Assembly: GCA_948527295.1 (NCBI GenBank)
Contig: CAOSWK010000001.1
Span: forward strand, 79,010 to 143,009
Source: an uncultured Eubacteriales bacterium
GTDB lineage: Bacteria > Bacillota > Clostridia > Oscillospirales > Acutalibacteraceae
DNA length: 64,000 nt
Direction: 5' to 3'
Part shown: positions 17,156-25,508 of the stretch, in pieces
Layout: every line of letters begins with the position of its first letter
Numbering within the stretch: the first letter of the stretch is position 1
Made by a program: the position numbers and the translations under genes
The notes under the pieces: model-generated
The model's input: only the letters and a program-made list of their open reading frames with translations
Database searches by the model: none
Told to the model about the DNA's origin: nothing

Positions 17156-17647
17156 TCACCTCTTGCTTCCTTTTTTTACCGTGATCTCGCCTATGCTGAT
17201 TTCCTCTGTCTCGTAACCAAGATAAACCGCCAATTTTATGGTACAATCCAGCTCAAAAGAAAAAATATCGTTGTTGTAGCGGGGCTTCTCGCAGGATATG
17301 CTCTCGATGTTATACAGTCGTCTGCGGTACAATAGGTCCTCGTATATTTTCGAAAAGGCGTCGTAGCAGAGTTTGCCGCCGTTTTTCCGAGGTGCAAATA
17401 TCTTCATCTCAACGTAAATCTCAGCGTGATTCCCGTATTGTTCGCCCACAGAAGTCATGCCAAGATACGCATTGAGCGCGCCCTCTTTTATGTCGATCTT
17501 GCTTATCCCCAGCGACACATAGACATTCTTAATAGGATTTGGCACCTTTTCTTCTCGGTCTGCGTCCACAAATTTAATTCCCGAAAGCTCCGTGCTCTGC
17601 GAAAGATCCAGCTTTATCTTCTCGACAACATCGTTAAAAACGCTCAT
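17156..17647 (-). CDS. Tail terminator / tail-completion-like protein
   Basis: A 163-aa protein between the head connectors and the sheath, the usual location of the tail terminator that caps the tube. It has alternating strands and a C-terminal basic end (KKGSKR). No diagnostic motif was recognised, so the call rests on gene order and length. It overlaps the preceding gene by 4 bp. Confidence 0.55.
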   Translation of the reverse strand: MSVFNDVVEKIKLDLSQSTELSGIKFVDADREEKVPNPIKNVYVSLGISKIDIKEGALNAYLGMTSVGEQYGNHAEIYVEMKIFAPRKNGGKLCYDAFSKIYEDLLYRRRLYNIESISCEKPRYNNDIFSFELDCTIKLAVYLGYETEEISIGEITVKKGSKR

Positions 17648-17991
17648 AAAAGTTCATCCTCCACAAACACCTGTAGTATCGCCCACACGTACACGACGCT
17701 CTCGCCCAAATACACTGCCTGCGCCCGTTTTGCCACATATGTTTCGTCTGGTGTTGCGATTTTTGTGTCAAACGGCAGCAAATCTAGCCTCGTACTCTTG
17801 TCGCCAATGTAAAGATAGTTCCGCCCGCTCGAATAGCCAACATTCATGCACTTGCCGCCCATGTTGCTCGAGTCCTTGTATCTTAGTGGCTGAATAAACG
17901 CCTTGGTCAAGATCTCTTCGCCCTCGCCCGGAATAACAGTTACAGTCCGCCCGAATTTATTTATCAAGCCCGAAACACAGCTGCTAAACAT
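17644..17991 (-). CDS. Head-tail connector / stopper-like protein
   Basis: A 115-aa beta-rich protein (SGLINKFGRTVTVIPG... then KAFIQPLRYKD) located between the adaptor and tail-terminator genes. This matches the small head-completion stopper of HK97/SPP1-type heads that closes the portal after packaging. It overlaps both neighbours by 4-8 bp. Function inferred from position and fold-like pattern. Confidence 0.55.
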   Translation of the reverse strand: MFSSCVSGLINKFGRTVTVIPGEGEEILTKAFIQPLRYKDSSNMGGKCMNVGYSSGRNYLYIGDKSTRLDLLPFDTKIATPDETYVAKRAQAVYLGESVVYVWAILQVFVEDELL

Positions 17992-18358
17992 TCCACTTCA
18001 CCCGCCAAAACGCAAACGCGTCGTCTTTTAAGATGTCGGCTATTTTTGCTTTTTCGCTCTGCCAAATCTCATACGCCACGTCCACCGCCCGATTCATGTT
18101 CTCCTTGACGGTTATATCGCCGGCCGAAAAGGATTCCGTCGTCTGACTGAGCGCCTTAACTTGCATGTATCGATAAAGGCTCAAAGCAGCAGCGGCGGCA
18201 ATAAGCCGCTCGCTGTGCATGGTTGTGTCTGTGTTGGGCAAAAGTTTTGAAATGAGCTCGTTTTTGGCGTCGTTGCAGATGTATGTAAACGCCTCGGACT
18301 CCTCTTTGCTGAGGCTTGCTAACAGTGCAAATCGCTCCACAATTTTTTCTAAATCCAA
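17984..18358 (-). CDS. Head-tail adaptor-like protein
   Basis: A 124-aa all-helical protein directly after the major capsid gene, as for gp6/YqbG-type adaptors that dock under the portal. Helices such as NELISKLLPN and SERLIAAAAALSLYRYMQ are visible. Assignment is by order, size and helicity. Confidence 0.6.
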   Translation of the reverse strand: MDLEKIVERFALLASLSKEESEAFTYICNDAKNELISKLLPNTDTTMHSERLIAAAAALSLYRYMQVKALSQTTESFSAGDITVKENMNRAVDVAYEIWQSEKAKIADILKDDAFAFWRVKWNV

Positions 18359-18385
18359 AACTCATCTTCCCTTCAAATTATTCTG

Positions 18386-19393
18386 TTATTCTAATGTGCA
18401 CTCCATTTGCTTTACTGAGTCTTGCGAAATCTTTGCAAAGCCTACCGTTGAAGTTACCGAGCTCCTCGAAAGATCCTTATCGATCATCTTGTCGGAGTCG
18501 ACTACCAAGCCGTCCATAAGCATGACCATCTCTAAAGCGTCGTCCTTGTTCAAAGCAAGCAGAACGTCGTTTGCTATGGAGTTAACTCTGCACAATCTGG
18601 CGCCGAGCACCGTGAGAGTTGTTTCGGCCCCTTTAAAGCTGTTCAAGGTTTGCACATCTTGAAGCTCTTTTATGCCAAGCAGAGCCTGCATTACCTTGGT
18701 GTTGGCCAAAATTACGTTTGGCTCGCAATTTGTAAAGCTTCCCCACAACTCGACCAAGTCAGCATAGGCTATTCCGCTCGTGCTAACTGCAGAAACCTTC
18801 TCCGCTGCGTTAGCAGTTTCGTCACCGTTTTGCAACACAGCCACAGCGTCGCCCAACTGAGCTCTTGCGATGTCCGCACCGATTCTTCTGAGCATCACAG
18901 CAAAAAGATCCAGCCGTTTGTGGCGCAATGCCTCATACGAAGAAGCTATAATTCTGCCTCTTTTCTTCAACGCAACCAAGTTCGGCTTTGTTTGGATAAT
19001 CGTCTTAGGCAGGTCACTAGCCTCGTTCACGGCGTTGCCGGCTGTGGCGTCCGTTGTGGCCTTAATCGTGCGATAGTCGTTGCTCTCAACATTAGTCACC
19101 GTTGCAACAATCGATTGCAGAACTGTGCAGCTCTCCATGCCCTGCAGCACGCTTCTTTTTACGAATTCCGGAAATAACACGGCTGAATCTGTCGTTTTAA
19201 AGAAGCTGTCCAAAACGTCGGAGTTCTGCCCCTTAACCTTGATGTTAAAGCGCTTTAGCTGACGTTCATAAGCGTCCAAGCCCGAAAGCTCGGTGCCCTC
19301 GTATGCTTCAGATGGGTCAATAGACTCCAAAGCCTTGGTCAAGCCCTGGTTGTACATACCTTTTTCTAGTTTTATCGAATCATAAAAAGCCAT
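18386..19393 (-). CDS. Major capsid protein, HK97 fold (XkdG-like)
   Basis: A 335-aa protein whose segment VLFPEFVKRSVLQGME...TVTNVESNDYRTIKA (about residues 72-115) and later SYEALRHKRLDLFAVMLRRIG match the capsid family of PBSX-like elements. An N-terminal extension of about 60 residues could be scaffold-like. An AGGAGGAAT site precedes the ATG. The gene sits between the protease/scaffold gene and the adaptor as expected. Confidence 0.82.
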   Translation of the reverse strand: MAFYDSIKLEKGMYNQGLTKALESIDPSEAYEGTELSGLDAYERQLKRFNIKVKGQNSDVLDSFFKTTDSAVLFPEFVKRSVLQGMESCTVLQSIVATVTNVESNDYRTIKATTDATAGNAVNEASDLPKTIIQTKPNLVALKKRGRIIASSYEALRHKRLDLFAVMLRRIGADIARAQLGDAVAVLQNGDETANAAEKVSAVSTSGIAYADLVELWGSFTNCEPNVILANTKVMQALLGIKELQDVQTLNSFKGAETTLTVLGARLCRVNSIANDVLLALNKDDALEMVMLMDGLVVDSDKMIDKDLSRSSVTSTVGFAKISQDSVKQMECTLE

Positions 19394-19440
19394 TTTGACA
19401 TTCCTCCAAATTTTTCTAATTAATTTTTATTGTTGAATAC

Positions 19441-20427
19441 CTAAATTTTAAAATCCTTGTTTTTCTGAGTCATTTTATCGCGTTTTAGTGGCGTCAACTG
19501 AGGTTTTGCCGGTAAAATCTCTTCGGACTTAATTTCAAAAGCCTTCTTAAAAGCCTTCAATTCGGCCACGCTCATTTTAGATGCTACGCTATTCATCACC
19601 TCGCTGTTAATTTCCGGCTGAGTTATGGCACAAAGGCGCATAACCTCGCGCTTCAGGTTGTTGTAATATTCTTTTCCTTCCTTTGCAAGACGTTCCAACT
19701 CATCAATCAACTCTGCTAATTTTTGCGACTGCTCTGCGGTTATCGTCACAGCCTCGCCGTTTTTGATAGACTTAATAATGTCATTCATAGATCTCGCACC
19801 CCCTTTCGCTCCCGACCGGAACATTTTTATAACACCTGCATTTTTCTGTGCTGGAACCGCAACAAAAGACCATTCGTAAGCATCCAAAGGCTCACTCAAA
19901 ATAACGTAACACAGCTTGCCATCGTAGATTTCGCCCCTTTTGTGATCGCAAGGATCGGCTTTAACGTCGCAACCGCAAACCGAACACGTCATGCGCTTCA
20001 CGGCGCAGCCCACGCTCACTTCCTTCTTTATCCCCGAATCTATCTCCAAAATAAAGTCGTTATTCTTCTCGCACCGCGGCATATAGGCCTTGGCAACCAG
20101 TCGATAATATTGCTCACCCACCGAATTCACCTTGCCGTCGACTTTCTCTACGTTGCAAGCAAAAATCCTCGCCAGCTGATTCTCACTTTTGGCGTCGTGA
20201 TCGGTGATCCCAGTCTTACCAACAAATAAATCCGCCAGCTTTTCTAAAGCCTCCTTGCTAAATTTTTCGAACTCCCTGTCAACTTCGTTGTCGCACAGCA
20301 CAACAGAAAAAACATAAACCTCATCCTTGCCCAAACTGCGCCGGCTGTAAGCATTAATCAAGTCCAGATCGCCCGGATTTACTGCATATTTCTCGCTACT
20401 TTTGATTACGTATCCGTCTTTCATCAA
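19441..20427 (-). CDS. Prohead protease / scaffold protein (XkdF-like)
   Basis: A 328-aa protein with an N-terminal prohead-protease-like domain. Visible marks are TGITDHDAKSENQLARI near residues 72-88, a cysteine cluster CSVCGCDVKADPCDHKRG near 152-169 as in clostridial prohead proteases, and SEPLDAYEWSFVAVPAQ near 181-197. The C-terminal 110 residues are charged and helical, fitting a fused scaffold. It overlaps the portal stop by 4 bp. Confidence 0.78.
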   Translation of the reverse strand: MMKDGYVIKSSEKYAVNPGDLDLINAYSRRSLGKDEVYVFSVVLCDNEVDREFEKFSKEALEKLADLFVGKTGITDHDAKSENQLARIFACNVEKVDGKVNSVGEQYYRLVAKAYMPRCEKNNDFILEIDSGIKKEVSVGCAVKRMTCSVCGCDVKADPCDHKRGEIYDGKLCYVILSEPLDAYEWSFVAVPAQKNAGVIKMFRSGAKGGARSMNDIIKSIKNGEAVTITAEQSQKLAELIDELERLAKEGKEYYNNLKREVMRLCAITQPEINSEVMNSVASKMSVAELKAFKKAFEIKSEEILPAKPQLTPLKRDKMTQKNKDFKI

Positions 20428-21578
20428 ACTTTCTCCAATCTTTTTTCAATTTCGTCGGCCCGCGCGGACATTAACCGTGCGTTTGCGATTTCTACCTCGT
20501 CCTGCAGGTTGATGTTGTCCCAAACGATGCTGAAATGCGCCGCGAGTCCGTTGAACGCAAGCCATTTGTTGCAGATTTTCTCTATCACCGGATCCAAACA
20601 TCGTCTATAAAATTCCAATTCGCTTGTCAGGATGTCCGCCTGCTGCGCGGACATTTTCTCTGTGGTCGACCAAGACAACCCCAAAATGAACGGCGGTATG
20701 GCTAGCTTTGCAACGATTTGCTCTAGCATCTGGCGCACCGGGACTTGGCTGTCCAAAACCTGGTTGTCCGCCCCAATGACCTTAATGCTCACGTCGCCAA
20801 CCGAGACAAAATCGCTAACCCCGTTTATAGAGTTCATCGCGCGGCCCCATTCTTCGGCAATTTGCATAGCTCGTTCTTTCGCATAAGCCTTCTCGCTGGC
20901 GTCCGGACCGGGCTTGTAGGTAACAGCAAAGCGAACATTGCCCACCCGCTCCCAGTTCGCGTTGACGCTATAATAAATGTTGAGCAGAATCCCGCTTATA
21001 AACGGCAGTCCCTTCAAAATCGACGTGCCGTAAATCTTGCCGGGCTCGGGTTTAAGGGGCGTCACCAAAAGCAAGTTCTGGTGCGGCAGCGGAATAGCCT
21101 TGCCATTGCCGTCCCTTCTGCAAACCTCCAAGTTCAGCGGATTCCGGCCAGTTTGCAGCTTAACGTCCTTCAAAGAGGCATTGTAAAGCGCGGCTACATC
21201 GGTGTTCAGAGCATTCGGAACAATCTCGCCAACGGCCGTGCCGTAAGTCAGCATCTGATCCAGGTACGTCGAGATAAACGCATTCAGACCGCTCTCGCTG
21301 GCATTCACCTTCACATGAGAAATAAACCGATTCAGCAGCGTCTCAACCTCACTGTCCTCGCACTCGATCTTGAAACTCCCCACCAGCCGTACAGTCTTGC
21401 AGATAGCCGCATCTATAATAGGCACCGCCTCGCGCAGCAACGTGTACAGCTCATATTCGGCCTCGGCCCTGGGGTTGTAGGCGCTCAGCTCATAAAACGG
21501 ATGCTTCTTTGCCGGTGCATTAACCGTCTGAACCGCCGAATAATCGCCCTTTTTGCTTGTCTTAAAAAATTTCATCAA
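20424..21578 (-). CDS. Phage portal protein (XkdE-like)
   Basis: A 384-aa dodecameric-ring protein through which DNA enters and leaves the head. Motifs seen include VPIIDAAICKTVRLVG near residue 50, YGTSILKGLPFISGILLNIYYS near 180 and FILGLSWSTTEKMSAQQADILTSE near 302-325, the last being the conserved crown/stem region. The length is at the short end of the family. It lies between the large terminase and the protease, standard order. Confidence 0.85.
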   Translation of the reverse strand: MMKFFKTSKKGDYSAVQTVNAPAKKHPFYELSAYNPRAEAEYELYTLLREAVPIIDAAICKTVRLVGSFKIECEDSEVETLLNRFISHVKVNASESGLNAFISTYLDQMLTYGTAVGEIVPNALNTDVAALYNASLKDVKLQTGRNPLNLEVCRRDGNGKAIPLPHQNLLLVTPLKPEPGKIYGTSILKGLPFISGILLNIYYSVNANWERVGNVRFAVTYKPGPDASEKAYAKERAMQIAEEWGRAMNSINGVSDFVSVGDVSIKVIGADNQVLDSQVPVRQMLEQIVAKLAIPPFILGLSWSTTEKMSAQQADILTSELEFYRRCLDPVIEKICNKWLAFNGLAAHFSIVWDNINLQDEVEIANARLMSARADEIEKRLEKV

Positions 21579-21593
21579 ATCACACTCCTCAAA

Positions 21594-22889
21594 TTAATAT
21601 CGCTTGCACGCAAACGCAAAAAAGTCGTCCTCATCGCAGCCATCATCCATCAGCGTCGACACAAAATACCGGATATCGTCCATGGCGTGGTCGTTCTCCT
21701 TAACCGGCACGTCCTTGCTCTGCGAGTCCTCCCAGCGGTACAGCGAAAACTCCCGCATGCTGGCCCGGCAAGTGTCGCAGATCCTCAAAGTCTGGTTCTT
21801 CAGAACGGTAGAAACCTTGCGAATGCCGTTGACGACGTTGTTCTTGGCCGGAATCACCTTAAAGCGGCCATACCGGCGGATCAAAGTGATGAAACTCGCC
21901 GCCGAAGGGTCCACCGTAATGGCTTCGATGTTCAAGTCGCCCGCCAGGTCGCAAAGTGAAGCATAGTGCTCCTCGTCGGTCTTAGATGTCCCAACCTTGC
22001 GCGAGTCATAGTAGTACTCTTTCAGCCGGTACCACACGCCGTTAAATCGGCCCCAAAGCCCCATAGACGTCGGATTCACCGTGCCATAGTCGCAAGAGAC
22101 CGCGTATTTCTCGAAGTTGACGTCCGGAACCCTCACAAAAGCCTCCGGTGTGCACATCTCCGGGTAAACATTCCCCTGCGTCGCGACCCAGCGCCCTTTT
22201 ATGAATCTCTCATAAAACGTGCCGCTATACAAACCCGCGTAGCGCCGCTTGATTTCGTCTGTCAGCGAGGGGTTGTCGTCCAGCGTGAAGTGCAGATAAA
22301 GTGCATTCCGGCGGGCCGCCTGCTTTATCCACTCCTGATAAAACCAGTGCTGCGGGTACTCCGGGTTGCAGTTGAACCAAAATTTCGAGCCCACAATCGA
22401 GCATCTCGCCAACGCCTGCTCCACAAACGACTGCGGCATCAAAGCGACCTCGTCAAAAAGGATGCCAGAAAGCGTGATGCCCTGAATAAAGGCGGCGCTG
22501 GCCTCGTCCTTGCCCGAAAACAGATAAAACTTATTCTCCGCGTTGCCAAAATTGATAATCAGCAAATTTTCCGAAATCTTGAATCTGCACGCAAACCCGA
22601 GCTCGTTAAGCGTGGGCAAAAGCGGGTCAATAAAGTTCCGTTTGATGGAGCCCAAAGTCTTGCCGCATATCGCAAAAGTCGAAAATCGAAAATGCCGCAT
22701 AGCCCATGCCACAAAAGAAATCCCCATGCAAAGCGTCTTTCCGCTCCGTATGGCGCCGTCGCAAATCAGGGCGTCGTAGCGCTTAAACAGCTCCGGGTCG
22801 AGCCACCACGAGAGCGCCGCCATCTGCTTTTTTGAAAAAGATTTGAAATACAAAAAACGCACCACCCTAATTTTCGAAGTGATCCGCAA
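21594..22889 (-). CDS. Terminase large subunit (XtmB-like)
   Basis: DNA-packaging motor of up to 431 aa. Walker A is CDGAIRSGKT near residues 38-47, Walker B is GILFDEVAL near 145-153 with the catalytic Glu, and the C-terminal nuclease begins at SCDYGTVNPTSMGLW near 269. Several starts are possible: 22889 would overlap the small-terminase gene by 23 bp, while GTG/TTG codons at 22865-22851 directly after an AGGGTGG are more natural. All ATPase and nuclease landmarks are intact. Confidence 0.92.
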   Translation of the reverse strand: MRITSKIRVVRFLYFKSFSKKQMAALSWWLDPELFKRYDALICDGAIRSGKTLCMGISFVAWAMRHFRFSTFAICGKTLGSIKRNFIDPLLPTLNELGFACRFKISENLLIINFGNAENKFYLFSGKDEASAAFIQGITLSGILFDEVALMPQSFVEQALARCSIVGSKFWFNCNPEYPQHWFYQEWIKQAARRNALYLHFTLDDNPSLTDEIKRRYAGLYSGTFYERFIKGRWVATQGNVYPEMCTPEAFVRVPDVNFEKYAVSCDYGTVNPTSMGLWGRFNGVWYRLKEYYYDSRKVGTSKTDEEHYASLCDLAGDLNIEAITVDPSAASFITLIRRYGRFKVIPAKNNVVNGIRKVSTVLKNQTLRICDTCRASMREFSLYRWEDSQSKDVPVKENDHAMDDIRYFVSTLMDDGCDEDDFFAFACKRY

Positions 22890-23367
22890 AATTTATCGAC
22901 TTTATGCTGTCCTCGATGGCGTCGTAAAAGGATGTATTCTGATTCGCACCCAAAAAATCCAGCTGCTGCAGCTTTTCGAGCGCCTTAAATCTGTCAAAAA
23001 ACTTTATCTCCAGCATCCCGTCGCGCGGCCGCTTGATCTCGGCAACGTTGAATAGGTCCATTTTGCAAACCTTTTCTGGCGAGATGTTCTCCGAATAAAT
23101 CAGCTTTATCGCGTCCGAAATGCCGCCAAACGCCAGCTTCTCGTACCCGCGGCACGCCTTGTAAAGCAGGTTCCGCTTCTTCTGCCCGTACAGCTCATCT
23201 ATCTTCGCGCCGATGTCGTCGCGCTGCAAGAGCTTGTTGCCCGCCAATTCTGGCTCCACCTTGTACCCCGCAGCCTCCGCCGACCGCTTCACGTCTCCAG
23301 AATTAACATAGTTGTTGCAAAACAAGTACTCACGGTGCGTCAAGCCCTTTTTGCCAGAATGTCTCAA
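22867..23367 (-). CDS. Terminase small subunit (XtmA-like)
   Basis: DNA-recognition subunit of the packaging machine. The N-terminal helix-turn-helix region (LTHREYLFCNNYVNSGDVKRSAEAAGY) is the typical small-terminase opening. The start chosen is TTG 23367, 9 bp after GAGGGAGGG, giving 166 aa. A longer frame reaching 23460 has no ribosome binding site. It is the first gene of the structural operon; no convincing promoter was found between it and the divergent gene. Confidence 0.85.
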   Translation of the reverse strand: MRHSGKKGLTHREYLFCNNYVNSGDVKRSAEAAGYKVEPELAGNKLLQRDDIGAKIDELYGQKKRNLLYKACRGYEKLAFGGISDAIKLIYSENISPEKVCKMDLFNVAEIKRPRDGMLEIKFFDRFKALEKLQQLDFLGANQNTSFYDAIEDSIKSINFADHFEN

Positions 23368-23463
23368 TCTTGTTAACCCTCCCTCTTTCGTTTTCAAACA
23401 ACGCTCAAAAAGCCCAGCAAATTGTCCTTTTGAAGAGAACAAAAAATAAAAATTTCGCACCCA

Positions 23464-23492
23464 TTGTCTCGAGCGCGATAATGTGGTATCAT
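23464..23492 (+). promoter_or_regulatory. Promoter of the small membrane protein gene
   Basis: TTGTCT (23464-23469), 17-bp spacer, TATCAT (23487-23492) with a TGTGG extension. It fires away from the phage operon. Confidence 0.6.
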
Positions 23493-23531
23493 AAAAAGAT
23501 AGATCGCATCTTGGCGGAGGGAGGTTTTGCT

Positions 23532-23921
23532 ATGAAAAATCCGCTTAAAATCTGCAGTGTCGCGGTCATGCTCTTGCTGATGTTCTTTGGCCTCTACCTC
23601 GCAGCTCCAAAAGTCTCTTTTGGCCAGTGGATAGCCGCGGCAGAGGGATCTTCAGCGTCAACCGGCACCGCGCTTTCCGATGAGGACTGGAAAATCGAGC
23701 TAAACGAAAGCACTCAATCCGGCTCCCACGAATTCGACTTTATCCAAAAAAATCTGCCATCAGCCGACTTAACCGATAACGGCCACATTCTGTTGATATC
23801 AGGCATAATCCTAGCTGTGCTGGGCGTTGCGGGGCTCGTATTCTTTTCGTTTTGCTTATATAAACTTTGCAAAAACACAAAAAAGCACCGCAAAAAGCGC
23901 AGTGCCGCCCGCTACAAATAA
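23532..23921 (+). CDS. Small bitopic membrane protein of unknown function
   Basis: A 129-aa protein starting at ATG 23532 after GGAGGGAGG. An N-terminal hydrophobic segment (about residues 9-28) acts as signal or anchor. A polar, Ser/Glu-rich stretch of about 65 residues follows, then a second helix (about residues 90-113) and a very basic tail (KLCKNTKKHRKKRS) that would stay inside. It is encoded divergently from the phage operon and has its own promoter and terminator. The two-helix layout loosely recalls holins but size and charge are not diagnostic. No function assigned. Confidence 0.7.
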   Translation: MKNPLKICSVAVMLLLMFFGLYLAAPKVSFGQWIAAAEGSSASTGTALSDEDWKIELNESTQSGSHEFDFIQKNLPSADLTDNGHILLISGIILAVLGVAGLVFFSFCLYKLCKNTKKHRKKRSAARYK

Positions 23922-23923
23922 AG

Positions 23924-23954
23924 AAAGCTTATCAGAACCGCTCTGATAAGCTTT
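23924..23954. terminator. Bidirectional terminator
   Basis: A 13-bp perfect stem, AAAGCTTATCAGA (23924-23936) with TCTGATAAGCTTT (23942-23954), has a 5-base loop and T run. It separates the small membrane protein gene from the convergent antiporter gene. Confidence 0.9.
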
Positions 23955-23987
23955 TTTGCTGCCCTTATGTATTTTAAAATTTTCGCA

Positions 23988-25334
23988 TTAGGCTGCGGAT
24001 TTTTCTTCCTCGATGTTGTGGATGTTCCAGGTCGACGTCAGAAAGAGAACCGACAAAATGCAGCACAGAATCAGCATGATGAAACCGCCGTCCCAGCTGA
24101 ATTTATCTACAACCCAGCCAAGCGCAACCTCGGCCAAAACCTGACCGCCCATGTATCCGAACAAGCCCGTAAAGCCCGAAGCCGTTCCTGCAGCCTTTTT
24201 GGGAACCAAATCGATCGCGCACAAGCCGATAAGCATGACAGGGCCGTAAATGAGCGCCCCGATGGAGGCCAGCGCGCAGTTGATGGCCAGGGTGCTGGTG
24301 CTCTTCCAATACACCGCCGTCGCGATGCTCACACCTATCATGCAAAAAACGCCCAGCGGCGCCCTTCTGCCGTGAAAAACATGGTCACTCAGCCAGCCGA
24401 TGATCAACGTACCGGGAATCGCAGCGTACTCAAAAAGCGCAAACGCTATGGAAGAGTCATTTACGCTAAACCCGCGGACTTCCTTAAGGTACGTCGGCAC
24501 CCAATTGATCACGCCGTAGCGCACCAGGTACACAAAGATGTTCGCAATCGAGATTATCCACAAAAACTTATTGTTCAGCACGTACTTAAACAGGATCTCC
24601 TTGCCCGACATCTCGGCCTCGGCGTCCTGCAGGTCTTTTTGCGACTCCGGATAATCGTTCTTAAACTCCTCGATAGGCGGAAGCCCCACAGACTGCGGTG
24701 TGTCGCGAGTCAGCAATATGCAAACAAAGCCTCCTGCGATGGCTAAAAACGCCGGCAGATAAAAAATAAATTTCCAGCTAGGAAAAAAAGCTCCAAGCAT
24801 CATCACGCCTGCGATTATACCTCCACCGAAATTGTGCGAAGTGTTCCAAATCGCCATCTTGACACCGCGCTCTCTGTCCGAAAACCAATGCGTCATTATT
24901 CTAGCGCACGGTGGCCAACCCATTCCCTGCACCCAGCCGTTTAGGAGCATCAACACAAACATTACCGCCACGCTGCTGGTGTTGGGCAAAAACAAATTCA
25001 CAACGCCCGACAAAATTAGTCCGATAGCCAAAAAATACCGCGCATTCGATCTGTCCGAAACGTTTCCCATAACGAACTTGCTCACGCCATACGACAGCCC
25101 CAAAGCCGACGCCACAAAGCCGACCTGCGTTTTGGTGAACCCCAGCGCGAACAAATAGTCCTTGGCGAACACGAAATTGATGCGCACGAGGTAATATAGC
25201 AGGTACCCCAGGTAAATACTAATGAAAACCTGCAGTCTATACCTTTTGTAAACGGACGGAATTTTTTCCTCCGGCAATCTTTCGATAGGTTTCGCGGGCT
25301 TCAAAAAATCCAACATTAAAAAGACCATCTCCAT
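23988..25334 (-). CDS. glpT: Glycerol-3-phosphate / organophosphate:phosphate antiporter
   Basis: A 448-aa major facilitator protein with twelve predicted membrane helices. Its motifs are close to GlpT: YLVRINF (first substrate Arg), GMGWPPCARIMTHWFSDRERG, NTSHNFGGG (the substrate His), RDTPQSVGLPPIEE, YLVRYGVINW (second Arg), and the ending KKAAGTASGFTGLFGYMGG. GlpT exchanges glycerol 3-phosphate for phosphate; UhpT-type hexose-phosphate carriers are relatives. No glp catabolic genes are nearby. The start is probably ATG 25316 or 25334. Substrate is inferred from similarity. Confidence 0.88.
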   Translation of the reverse strand: MEMVFLMLDFLKPAKPIERLPEEKIPSVYKRYRLQVFISIYLGYLLYYLVRINFVFAKDYLFALGFTKTQVGFVASALGLSYGVSKFVMGNVSDRSNARYFLAIGLILSGVVNLFLPNTSSVAVMFVLMLLNGWVQGMGWPPCARIMTHWFSDRERGVKMAIWNTSHNFGGGIIAGVMMLGAFFPSWKFIFYLPAFLAIAGGFVCILLTRDTPQSVGLPPIEEFKNDYPESQKDLQDAEAEMSGKEILFKYVLNNKFLWIISIANIFVYLVRYGVINWVPTYLKEVRGFSVNDSSIAFALFEYAAIPGTLIIGWLSDHVFHGRRAPLGVFCMIGVSIATAVYWKSTSTLAINCALASIGALIYGPVMLIGLCAIDLVPKKAAGTASGFTGLFGYMGGQVLAEVALGWVVDKFSWDGGFIMLILCCILSVLFLTSTWNIHNIEEEKSAA

Positions 25335-25410
25335 TCAAGCAAAAACTAATACAAATGATAGCACCATCGCGAACGTTTTACAACAGATTTTTCTTTTAAA
25401 TAAATATTTT

Positions 25411-25437
25411 TTGACAAATCGCCAATAATTCTATAAT
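25411..25437 (+). promoter_or_regulatory. Upstream candidate promoter of the P-type ATPase
   Basis: Consensus TTGACA (25411-25416) and TATAAT (25432-25437), but separated by only 15 bp, shorter than ideal. Confidence 0.45.
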
Positions 25438-25441
25438 AACA

Positions 25442-25470
25442 TTGATTGTTTCGAGCAAATTTTATATAAT
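25442..25470 (+). promoter_or_regulatory. Promoter of the P-type ATPase
   Basis: TTGATT (25442-25447), 17-bp spacer, TATAAT (25465-25470), about 39 bp before the ATG. It is in tandem with the candidate just upstream. Confidence 0.75.
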
Positions 25471-25508
25471 AAAGCCAAAATTCAAATTAAAAAAGAGGTA
25501 AGCGAGTT

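Noticed and set aside
23532..23921. Small two-helix protein as a phage holin
   Set aside because: It is transcribed away from the phage operon with its own promoter and terminator, and its long polar segment between helices is unlike holins.
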